Positions 13,866 through 21,364 of a stretch of 39,619 nt of DNA are shown piece after piece. Every line of letters starts with the position of its first letter. Position 1 is the stretch's first letter. Below the pieces are notes generated by a model that was not told where the DNA came from, did no database searches, and worked only from the letters and a program-made list of their open reading frames with translations. Position numbers and translations under genes: made by a program. The DNA lies in NCBI GenBank assembly GCA_016781505.1, contig JADDQF010000127.1, positions 1 through 39,619 of the forward strand, read 5' to 3'. Source of the DNA: a bacterium. GTDB taxonomy: Bacteria > Chloroflexota > Chloroflexia > Chloroflexales > Kallotenuaceae.

Positions 13866-16235
13866 TTGCCGAAACGCGTCCCACTGTTGCTGCTGATCCT
13901 GCTTTTATCTGCTTGCCAGGCCATTCAGCCCAAGGGCCAGGCACAGCCTGCGGCGGCGGATCAGCCGCTTGCCGCCGCATCAGTGCCGCCTGCGGCGGAG
14001 CAGACCGGTGCCGGCCTCGCGGCGCTTTCCAACGATCAACTGGTAGCTCTCGCCGCCGACCAACGGTTGTCGGGCGAATACGAGGCGCAAGCGGCGACGC
14101 TGCAGCAGCTCCTAACACAACAACCCAGCGCGGCACAAGCACGCCAAGCTCAGTTTGGAATAGCCGAGGCTGCGCTGCTGGCGGGCCAGGCGGATAGTGC
14201 CGCGCAGGGTTTCAACGTGTTTTTGGCCGATGGCCAAACCGATGCTCTGGCCGGGCGTGGCCTGTTTTTGCTTGCCAGAGCGCATGAGGAAGCAGGCCGT
14301 TCTCAAGCGGCGATTGCGGCGTATGAGCGCTACCGCACCTTGCAAACCCCGCTCGAACCCTACGCGGCGCTCCGTTTGGCGGCCCAGCAGGAGGCTTTGG
14401 GTCAGGTCGAAGCGGCGCTGGTGAATTACGAGTATGTGGGCCAGCAGCCGATCGGCCGAGCGCGCCGAGCCGAGGCACTGGAAGCGCTGATCAAACTGTA
14501 CGGCGCGGCGGAGCGAACGGACCTGCAGCTCGCCCGCTATCGCGATCTGCTCGGTATCTCGCGCAATCCTGAATACCGGCCGCTGATCCTGTGGCGGGCG
14601 GCACAGCTGATTCCCGGCACGGACGAAGCGCGCGCCTGGCTGCGGGAGCTGGTAGATGCATTTCCGCTACGTGGGGAAGCAGTGGAAGCAGTCAACGTGC
14701 TCCAGGCCGATCCGGCAGGCGGATTAGCACCCCTGCAAGCGGCCAATGTGTATTTCGCGCATGAGCGCTACGTCGACGCCCGGCCGCTGTTCGAGGCGGC
14801 CCTGGCCGGTCAGCTTGCAGCTGAGGAGCAGTTTGAGGCTCGGCGGCGTTATGCGCTATGTTTGCGGGCCGAAGCGCGCTACGACGAAGCGCTGCACGAG
14901 CTGGGAGCGCTTGCACAAGCACGACCAGCCGTGGCCGGCACGGCTCAGGCCGAGCTGGATTACATCCAAACGGCGGGCTGGGCTGGCAATGTTCCGTGGG
15001 CAATGGAGAATTACCGCCGCTTTCCCGACCGCTTCCCTCAGCACAAGCTCGCGCCCGAAGCACTATGGCGCGTTGTGCAGCTGATGGAAAGCGCGGCTGA
15101 CGTCGACGGGGCGATGGCAGTGGCTCTGGAGCTTGGGCAGCGCTATCCCCAGAGCGAGCAGGCGCATCTGGCGCTCACTCGGGCCGGCATGCACTTTTAC
15201 CAAAGCGGGCAGCGCGAGCAAGCCATCGCCGCTTGGCGCCGTTTGGGCGATGGAGCGACGGGCTGGGACAGCGCCGAGGGGCATTTTTGGGCAGGAAACG
15301 CGCTCACCCAGCTCGGACAAGCGGCCGACGCAGGCGCGCGGCTCACAGCCGCCCAGGAGGCCGCGCCACAGTCGTTCTACGCTCAACGAGCGCGCGAGCT
15401 GCTGAACCAAGCCGCGAACAGCACAACGCCACTGGCCAGCGGTCCTAGCGCCGAGGAGCAGCAAGCCACAGCCGATTGGATTGTGGGTTGGAGCAAGACG
15501 GAAGCCCAAAATGTCGCCGAAGAGGTGGTCAATGCTCCGGAGGTGGTGCGAGCGCGCGAGCTAGGCGCGCTCGATCTACGCAGCGAAGCGCGGGACGAAT
15601 GGTTTGCGGCGCGCGACAGATGGAATGATGATCCGCAGCGGCTTTGGCACCTCGCGCTGCAAGCCGCTGCGGCGGATGTGCCCTATGTTGCGCTGAAAGC
15701 GGCGGAGCGGGTCGTGGCGCTGAGCCCGGACAAACGCATAACGCCAGCCACGCCCACTGGCTTGCTGCGGTTGATCTTTCCGACACCCTACACCCGGGTC
15801 GTGCAGCGGGAAGCGGCGAACTTCAAGATCGACCCGCGCATTATATACGCCCTTCTGCGGCAAGAAAGCTTGTTCAATCCGGATGCAACCTCGTGGGTTG
15901 GGGCCCGGGGACTGGGGCAAGTCATGCCGGCGACCGGCGAAGGCATTGCGCAAAATCTCAAGGTCGAGAACTATGCGGCAGATCAGCTGTATCGCCCGGC
16001 GGTCTCGATTCGCTTCGCCGCGCACTACATCAGCCATCAGCTCCGCACCTTCGACAACAATTTTTTGGCCGCGGCCTCGGCCTATAACGGTGGCCCCGGC
16101 AATGCGGCGCGCTGGCTGGAACTCACCAATGATCGTGACCTGTTTCCCGAGCTGATCGATTACCGTGAAACCCGCGATTATGTCAAAATAGTGTACGGCA
16201 ACTGGGGCATGTATCGGCTGCTGTATGGTCAATAA
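13866..16235 (+). CDS. Lipoprotein soluble lytic transglycosylase (SLT)
   Basis: A 789-residue secreted murein-cleaving enzyme. The start TTG 13866 follows GAGGAACAAGG and gives a short basic signal (PKR) with a Leu-rich helix ending in the lipobox LSAC near residue 17, so a lipoprotein is likely. Residues about 60-600 are a helical superhelix of TPR/Slt70-like repeats. The SLT domain lies in the last 150 residues, with catalytic Glu at about 667 (LLRQESLFNPDA), then GARGLGQVMPATGEGIA and SAYNGGPGNAARW. It lacks the LysM domains of some relatives. It is divergent from folC and convergent with pgl. I see no clear terminator after it. Confidence 0.92.
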   Translation: MPKRVPLLLLILLLSACQAIQPKGQAQPAAADQPLAAASVPPAAEQTGAGLAALSNDQLVALAADQRLSGEYEAQAATLQQLLTQQPSAAQARQAQFGIAEAALLAGQADSAAQGFNVFLADGQTDALAGRGLFLLARAHEEAGRSQAAIAAYERYRTLQTPLEPYAALRLAAQQEALGQVEAALVNYEYVGQQPIGRARRAEALEALIKLYGAAERTDLQLARYRDLLGISRNPEYRPLILWRAAQLIPGTDEARAWLRELVDAFPLRGEAVEAVNVLQADPAGGLAPLQAANVYFAHERYVDARPLFEAALAGQLAAEEQFEARRRYALCLRAEARYDEALHELGALAQARPAVAGTAQAELDYIQTAGWAGNVPWAMENYRRFPDRFPQHKLAPEALWRVVQLMESAADVDGAMAVALELGQRYPQSEQAHLALTRAGMHFYQSGQREQAIAAWRRLGDGATGWDSAEGHFWAGNALTQLGQAADAGARLTAAQEAAPQSFYAQRARELLNQAANSTTPLASGPSAEEQQATADWIVGWSKTEAQNVAEEVVNAPEVVRARELGALDLRSEARDEWFAARDRWNDDPQRLWHLALQAAAADVPYVALKAAERVVALSPDKRITPATPTGLLRLIFPTPYTRVVQREAANFKIDPRIIYALLRQESLFNPDATSWVGARGLGQVMPATGEGIAQNLKVENYAADQLYRPAVSIRFAAHYISHQLRTFDNNFLAAASAYNGGPGNAARWLELTNDRDLFPELIDYRETRDYVKIVYGNWGMYRLLYGQ

Positions 16236-16376
16236 GGCAAGCACAAAGCCCCGGATGTACGCCCTTAACTGATTCCGGCTTCGCATCCAAGCTTGGTCCG
16301 CCGATCACGAATTGACAGCTACGATACACTTGCGCCACATCCGCAGGACTCCAACGCGCAAGGGGGCTTGGGTGGA

Positions 16377-17129
16377 TCAACCGTAGCTGTGTTTAAGCTC
16401 CTGCGCTGCGGCTTGATCGATCATCCAGCTCAGCACGCCATTCGTCGGCCTTACAAGCTGGGCGGGCAGCGTGTCGGGGGCTTGCGGTCCTTCCAACACC
16501 TCAGCCAGCCGGCCCGCCTTGTCGGCGCCCGCAACCAAAAAGACCACTTCCGCGGCAGCATTGATCAGTGTTGCGGTAAAGGTGATCCGCCGCATGTGGG
16601 GCTTAAGTGGCGCAACCGGCGTCGCCGTGACGAGTGCGTTGGTCACGGCCAGGGCCGGGCTATGGGGAAAGAGCGAGGCTGTATGACCGTCGGGACCCAT
16701 GCCCAGCAGGATCAGGTCGAAGCACGGGGGCGATCCCGGCACGAAGCTCTGAATAACACGCTCATAATGTTGAGCGGCGGCATCAAGATCGTCGCATTGG
16801 GTCAAGATCGGCTTGATCTGCTCTTTCGGCAGCGGCACATGCTGCAACAGGCTTTCGGATGCCATCCGATAGTTACTGTCGGGATGATCGGGCGGCACAG
16901 CGCGGTCGTCGCCCCAAAACACGTAGGTCTTGGCCCACGGCAGCTGCTCCTTAAGCAGTGATGCGGCGAGTCGCTCGAAAACGGCGCGGGGAGTCGAGCC
17001 GCCGGACAAGGCGATCGTGAAACGATCATGATCGGCAACGGCTGCCTGGGCGCGCGTCACAATCTGCTGTGCCACGGCAGCGGCCAGCTCGGAAACATCC
17101 GCAAATATCTGTATGCGTTGATCCGTCAT
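16377..17129 (-). CDS. pgl: 6-phosphogluconolactonase
   Basis: A 250-residue enzyme hydrolysing 6-phosphogluconolactone in the oxidative pentose phosphate pathway. It belongs to the DevB/NagB-like fold: ALSGGSTPRAVFERLA (about residues 43-58), WGDDRAVPPDHPDSNYRMA, and the active-site region LLGMGPDGHTASLFP. I chose ATG 17129, with GGAG 7 bp before it; ATG 17141 is the alternative. The other pentose-phosphate genes (zwf, gnd) are not in this window, so it appears to be a single-gene unit. Confidence 0.95.
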   Translation of the reverse strand: MTDQRIQIFADVSELAAAVAQQIVTRAQAAVADHDRFTIALSGGSTPRAVFERLAASLLKEQLPWAKTYVFWGDDRAVPPDHPDSNYRMASESLLQHVPLPKEQIKPILTQCDDLDAAAQHYERVIQSFVPGSPPCFDLILLGMGPDGHTASLFPHSPALAVTNALVTATPVAPLKPHMRRITFTATLINAAAEVVFLVAGADKAGRLAEVLEGPQAPDTLPAQLVRPTNGVLSWMIDQAAAQELKHSYG

Positions 17130-17181
17130 TGTATGCTCCATGCTATGCGCGTGCAGTGTAGCACAGAGTGCCAGCAGCATT

Positions 17182-17201
17182 AAAACGCCCGGCTACGGGC
17201 G
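17182..17201 (-). terminator. Small hairpin plus T-run upstream of pgl
   Basis: On the minus strand CGCCCG-TAGC-CGGGCG is followed by TTTTA. It has the form of a compact intrinsic terminator but lies upstream of pgl, with no minus-strand gene before it for over 3 kb. It might act as an attenuator or block antisense transcription from the CvpA-CAP gene. Confidence 0.4.
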
Positions 17202-17329
17202 AGAATACGGACATACCGTCCGGGTCATGTACGACCACGAAACACCCTAATCAGCTACAGGTATCATGGCTGCAGGTATGCTAAATGGTGCAGCACAAAT
17301 CTGCCAGTTTCAAATGAAAAAGGTGCGGA

Positions 17330-18295
17330 ATGCTCGGCGGGAATTGGATCGACCTGTTGTTTGTCGCGATTGTGCTGCTGTCGATGTTCCGCGGCTGGCG
17401 CTCCGGCCTGATCTACGGCTTGATCGACCTCGGAGTCTGGATCGGCAGCATTGTGCTTGCGCTCCACGTGTATCAGCCCGTTGCGGGTTGGCTAGGCGAA
17501 ATAGCACCTTGGTCAGAGGCGTGGGATCGGCCGGCAGCCTTTGTGCTGCTCACCCTTGGCGCCGGGCTTGGGCTCAATCTGATCGGAACGGCATTAGCCG
17601 CACGCCTACCAAAACATGTGCATGCACAATGGGTCAATCGCCTGTTCGGCATCCTGCCCGGTTTGGTGAACGGTCTGATCTCGGCGGCGATCCTGGCCAC
17701 ACTGCTGCTTGCCATTCCGCTGCCGACGGCACTACGCGAGGCAAGCCGCACAAGTCCGCTTGTTGGACGTTTGGCTGGGCTTACCGAGCGCGCGGAAGCA
17801 GCGCTCACGCCGATCTTCGGCGATGCAATCAACCAAACCCTCACCACGCTCACGATCCACCCCGACTCCGACGAAACCGTCCAGCTGCCGTTTACCGTAG
17901 CCGAGGCGCAACCAGCGCCGGATCAAGAAGCCGAAATGTTGCGGCTGATCAACCACGAGCGCGCGCGGATAGGCCTGGCACCACTCGCGGCGGATGCGGA
18001 GCTGACGGCAGTTGCGCGGAGCCATTCCGCCGATATGCTGAGGCGGGGCTACTTTGCGCATACCTCGCCCGAAGGACGTTCACCCTTTAATCGGATCGAT
18101 ACGGCGGGTATTCGGTATCGCACAGCTGGCGAGAACTTAGCCCTGGCGCCGACCCTGGAGATGGCCCATACGGGCTTGATGAATTCACCCGGACATCGCG
18201 CCAATATTCTGCGACCGGAGTTTGGCAGGGTCGGCATTGGCATCTTGGATGCAGGTGTCCACGGGCTCATGGTGACCCAGAATTTTCGCGATTAA
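17330..18295 (+). CDS. CvpA-family membrane protein fused to a CAP domain
   Basis: A 321-residue fusion. Residues 1-165 form a CvpA/colicin V production-like membrane region with four hydrophobic helices (start GGNWIDLLFVAIVLLSMFRGWRSGL, later AAILATLLLAIPL). Residues about 200-320 form an extracytoplasmic CAP/SCP domain: LRLINHERARIGLAPL, AVARSHSADMLRRGYFAHTSPEG, GENLA, and MNSPGHRANILRPEFGRVGIGI. The typical CAP His and Glu residues are present. ATG 17330 follows AAAAAGGTGCGGA. CvpA proteins are widespread with poorly defined function, and CAP domains are secreted adhesive or hydrolase-like modules. The joint protein probably displays CAP outside the membrane (inference). Confidence 0.9.
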   Translation: MLGGNWIDLLFVAIVLLSMFRGWRSGLIYGLIDLGVWIGSIVLALHVYQPVAGWLGEIAPWSEAWDRPAAFVLLTLGAGLGLNLIGTALAARLPKHVHAQWVNRLFGILPGLVNGLISAAILATLLLAIPLPTALREASRTSPLVGRLAGLTERAEAALTPIFGDAINQTLTTLTIHPDSDETVQLPFTVAEAQPAPDQEAEMLRLINHERARIGLAPLAADAELTAVARSHSADMLRRGYFAHTSPEGRSPFNRIDTAGIRYRTAGENLALAPTLEMAHTGLMNSPGHRANILRPEFGRVGIGILDAGVHGLMVTQNFRD

Positions 18296-18298
18296 CGA

Positions 18299-18454
18299 GC
18301 TTTCCCCGCCTACCAAGCCGTGCTGAGCTGGATCGAAACCCATGGCTACGCAGTAAACGGGCCATCTCGGGAGGTGTACCACAAGTGCGAGAGCAACCGC
18401 ATGGATGATGTGATGATCGAGATTCAGTTTCACGTGGCCAAGACGGAAGCCTAA
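18299..18454 (+). pseudogene. GyrI-like effector-binding domain, 5'-truncated remnant
   Basis: Frame 18299-18454 reads AFPAYQAVLSWIETHGYAV, then NGPSREVYHKC and MIEIQFHVAK, ending in TAA. This is the C-terminal half of a GyrI/AraC-type small-molecule-binding domain (the AVLxWIExxGY..GPxREVY..EIQxPV pattern). There is no start codon, Shine-Dalgarno or N-terminal half; the preceding CvpA-CAP gene ends 4 bp before in another frame. It is therefore a broken gene or the scar of a deletion. Confidence 0.75.
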
Positions 18455-18917
18455 ACCAGAGACGATCAACGGGCAGGACGGGTGGCGTCCCGCCTGTATT
18501 GTACGCAATTGCGCTTGCCGACCAATAATTGGTCGTCCAGGTTCCAGAACTGACAGACACTGCCGACGAGGGTCGGCTCTGCATTCCAACCACCATCACG
18601 TTGGATGAATCCAGCCACCAGCTTTGTTAGAATGAGCAGCATCTAACTGACGGGATACCCTTGCGAGGCGGACTCCAAGAGCCGGAATGCACCAGCGATC
18701 TTGACACTTCGATTCAGATGGTATAATGTCGGCTGGCGCGAACCGATTGTGATGTAGCTAGAAAGACCACAAACACAGTACGTTTCCATGCAAGCCGTCC
18801 CCTTGGACACCAGATCTCGCTCGTTTCTCCGTATGCTGCACATTGCCTGTCGTTAGCTTTCGCCCATGTCGATTGTCACGCAGGTCTATGCGCCTATTAC
18901 CCATGAGGAATTCGCCC
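18455..18917 (+). other. Spacer before the glycosidase-like gene
   Basis: This 463-bp stretch holds a short GC-rich hairpin (GGACG/CGTCC at 18476-18490), the promoter at 18701-18727, and a leader of about 185 nt. A 22-codon frame (18789-18857) starts with ATG but has no Shine-Dalgarno. No other gene is supported. Confidence 0.6.
18701..18727 (+). promoter_or_regulatory. Promoter for the secreted glycosidase-like gene
   Basis: TTGACA (18701-18706) and TATAAT (18722-18727) match consensus, with a short 15-bp spacer. TG at -14 (ATGGTATAAT) gives an extended -10, which can compensate. Confidence 0.7.
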
Positions 18918-20348
18918 ATGAAGGTCCGCACATCCACCATGCTGTGGTTTTTGAGCCTTTCGCTCGTCGGCTGCTTATTGTTGGCCGGACAGAACCAGCG
19001 TATCGAGGCCAAAAGCTCCGCTTCCGCACCAAACCCAATCAGCCGGAATGTCGCAGCAAATGCAAGCCGCTCTGTGTTTCTACCGCTTACTCGGAATGAT
19101 CGGGCAGCTACACCCTTTGGCGTCGCAATGTATCACGGGGTTAATCAAGCCAAGGGCGTGGCCCAAATGCAGGCTGCGGGGGCAAGCCGGGTAACGGTTG
19201 CGCTAGACTGGGGCAGTGTTGAGCCGTCGGAAGGCGCGCGGAACTGGTCCGATTTCGACGCTAGTGTGCGCAATGCGGAAGCGGCCAAAATGGAGGTTTT
19301 CGTCCTCTTCACGGGCGACCCAACCTGGGCTCGCTTACCCGGGCAAAATGTCACCGATCCGGCGAAACGCCTAGCGTTTGTACGGGCCATGGTTGATCGT
19401 TACGATTGTGATGGCCTGAACGACATGCCCGAGCGTATTTGCGTGCGCGACTGGTCTTTCTATGCCGAGCCTGATGCAGACTACGGTTCAAACGCACCGT
19501 CCGGCACGAAAGGCTACTGGGGATCGCGGCCCCAGGCCTATGCCCAGATGCTTGCGAGCGTCGCGAATGTAGTCCATCAAGAAAATTCAAACGCGCGGGT
19601 CATGATCGGAGGGCTGGCCTACGATTGGTTCGCGGAGGATGGGAATGGCGGTTTGTTCCGGCGCTCCTTCTTGCCCAGAGTCCTGCAAGAGTTGAACGCC
19701 AACTATGGCGGCGCTGCCAAATACCTCGACCAGATGGCCGTGCACTATTATCCGATTCAGTTCGCCAGCATTGGGGACAAGGTGCGCGAGGTACGCACCA
19801 TTCTGCAGCAGCATGGCGTCGGTCATCTGCCACTCGTTATACCCGAGGCCGGCTACTGGAGCGACCCTGCTGCCAGCAGCTCCGAAGCACAACAGGCCGC
19901 GAGGCTGGTTAAGTACTACGTCGAAGCGCTGTCGCTTGATGTCGCCCATCTGTCCTGGTACACCGTCTTCGACGGCGGCCCCGGCACGGAAACATCGGGG
20001 CTGTTCCGCGGCACCAACCTGAACAGTCCGAAGCCGGCCTACGCCGCCTACCACACGATCACGCGGGAGCTGGCGGGAGCACACTTTGCTCGCACGGTCA
20101 ACCAGCCGAATGCCGCCGGTGGTGTTTTCCGTATGCCGAGCGGGTTGGAAAAGAGCGTCGTTTGGGCGGCTAACGGCAGCGCCAACGTTTCCTTCCCATA
20201 CCGCTGTGTACGGGTGGTCGATACAACCGGCGCGGTTACACCTGCCGTCGGCGACGGCACACCAGGCGGGGATCGGGATGGACAGGTCAACAATGTGGTT
20301 ACGCTACGTGTGAGCGACAACCCGGTCTACGTGGAGGCCTGCCGTTAG
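18918..20348 (+). CDS. Secreted glycoside-hydrolase-like protein (clan A type)
   Basis: A 476-residue exported protein. ATG 18918 has GAGGAA 8 bp upstream and begins a signal sequence (MKVRTSTMLWFLSLSLVG). It ends in LVGC, a plausible lipobox. A short Ala/Ser linker and the surface-anchor-like FLPLTRND follow. The rest is a (beta/alpha)8-type glycosidase domain: VTVALDWGSVEPSEGARNW, WARLP, YAEPD (candidate acid/base Glu), MAVHYYP, and VIPEAGYW (candidate nucleophile Glu). The C-terminal 80 residues form a beta-rich module. The resemblance is to GH39 and related clan-A families; the substrate cannot be named. It is a single-gene unit with its own promoter and terminator. Confidence 0.75.
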   Translation: MKVRTSTMLWFLSLSLVGCLLLAGQNQRIEAKSSASAPNPISRNVAANASRSVFLPLTRNDRAATPFGVAMYHGVNQAKGVAQMQAAGASRVTVALDWGSVEPSEGARNWSDFDASVRNAEAAKMEVFVLFTGDPTWARLPGQNVTDPAKRLAFVRAMVDRYDCDGLNDMPERICVRDWSFYAEPDADYGSNAPSGTKGYWGSRPQAYAQMLASVANVVHQENSNARVMIGGLAYDWFAEDGNGGLFRRSFLPRVLQELNANYGGAAKYLDQMAVHYYPIQFASIGDKVREVRTILQQHGVGHLPLVIPEAGYWSDPAASSSEAQQAARLVKYYVEALSLDVAHLSWYTVFDGGPGTETSGLFRGTNLNSPKPAYAAYHTITRELAGAHFARTVNQPNAAGGVFRMPSGLEKSVVWAANGSANVSFPYRCVRVVDTTGAVTPAVGDGTPGGDRDGQVNNVVTLRVSDNPVYVEACR

Positions 20349-20690
20349 CGGGTGTTTGCCAGCCCCACGGCCTTACGCGGGAAGCTGACGACGCACCCAC
20401 GCCCTGTTGGCTCGGTAACGGTCGTTCAACACGCGGCAGCTAGTGGCTGCGCACGCGCGCACAAGCGGAGTCGAGCTCATCGACTCCGCTTTCTCCTTGC
20501 CCAAGCATTCGGTGGTTGCCAGGAGTCCAGCAAGCTGTGGAGCAATGGAGGGGCCTCATTTTGGCATCACTTTGCATTGGTAGCGCAGACGGCATTCGAC
20601 ACTTAGTGGCTAGCTCGAAGGCGGTTCCGCCGATCTGCTACAATGCCGGCGGCGAGCAACGGCTTGCCACTGCCGCTTGACGGAAGCCTG
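20349..20690 (+). other. Spacer with terminator and -10 element
   Basis: The gap between the glycosidase-like gene and the HD gene contains the terminator at 20464-20496 and an extended -10 TGCTACAAT (20637-20644). I see no gene here. The -10 overlaps an upstream ATG at 20643, which argues for the later start of the HD gene. Confidence 0.6.
20464..20496 (+). terminator. Intrinsic terminator of the glycosidase-like gene
   Basis: AGCGGAGTCGA (20464-20474) pairs perfectly with TCGACTCCGCT (20480-20490) over a 5-nt loop, followed by TTCTCCTT. It lies 116 bp after the stop codon. Confidence 0.75.
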
Positions 20691-21350
20691 ATGTTGGCAC
20701 AACTGCGATTGAGGTGGGAGCTGCACTTCCAAGAATTTGTGGAGCGCGCGGCAGGTAGCGCCGATGCGGCGCATGACCTGGAACATATTCGGCGGGTGGT
20801 GGGCAATGCGATCATGCTGGCTGAAATGGAGCAGGCAGATCTTGGCGTTGTGCTGCCGGCCGCGTGGCTGCATGACTGCGTTGTGATTGCCAAAGACTCA
20901 CCCGTACGCCGTCAAGCATCGACGTTAGCCGCACAGGCGGCGGAAACCTTTCTCCGCAGCATTGCGTATCCCGAACAATATCTGCCGGCGATCCACCACG
21001 CTATTATTGCCCACAGCTTTGCGGCGAATATCACGCCCCGCTCGCTGGAAGCGCAGGTTGTGCAAGACGCGGATCGACTTGATGCCTTGGGAGCTATCGG
21101 ACTAGCTCGTTGTTTGATGGTTGGTGGAGTGCTCGGCCGCCGCTTATATGACCCCCAAGCACCATTTCCCGCGGACCGTCCATTGGACGACCAACGCAAC
21201 ACCATCGATCATTTTTACGTCAAGCTGCTGCAGCTACCCGACCACATGCAGACGCGGGCTGGACGAGCAGAGGCGCATACCCGCGCTGATTTTCTGCGTG
21301 CCTTTTTGGCACGGCTTGGCCATGAGCTGCGCCTGGCAGGACAATGGTGA
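20691..21350 (+). CDS. HD-domain phosphohydrolase (YedJ-like)
   Basis: A 219-residue metal-dependent HD-domain protein. Key elements are HDLEHIRRV (first His), AAWLHDCV (HD pair), HHAIIAHSF and VQDADRLDALGAIGLAR (late Asp). This layout matches the YedJ/YpgQ-like family, whose studied members act on nucleoside triphosphates or cyclic nucleotides; the substrate is unknown here. I chose ATG 20691 because the earlier ATG (20643) lies inside the -10 element; the longer form would be 235 residues. The stop overlaps the region just before recQ, so the two are likely co-expressed. Confidence 0.85.
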   Translation: MLAQLRLRWELHFQEFVERAAGSADAAHDLEHIRRVVGNAIMLAEMEQADLGVVLPAAWLHDCVVIAKDSPVRRQASTLAAQAAETFLRSIAYPEQYLPAIHHAIIAHSFAANITPRSLEAQVVQDADRLDALGAIGLARCLMVGGVLGRRLYDPQAPFPADRPLDDQRNTIDHFYVKLLQLPDHMQTRAGRAEAHTRADFLRAFLARLGHELRLAGQW

Positions 21351-21364
21351 AAGGTTCTTCGCGC

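Noticed and set aside
16312-16330. TTGACA and TACACT after the SLT gene, resembling a promoter
   Set aside because: Only 7 bp separate the boxes, and no plus-strand gene follows before pgl, which runs the other way.
18244-18300. Frameshift joining the CvpA-CAP gene to the GyrI-like fragment
   Set aside because: The CAP domain ends normally before its stop, and the two families are not a known fusion; the fragment is a separate remnant.
18789-18857. A 22-codon frame in the leader of the glycosidase-like gene
   Set aside because: No Shine-Dalgarno, no recognisable peptide, and a better start exists downstream.
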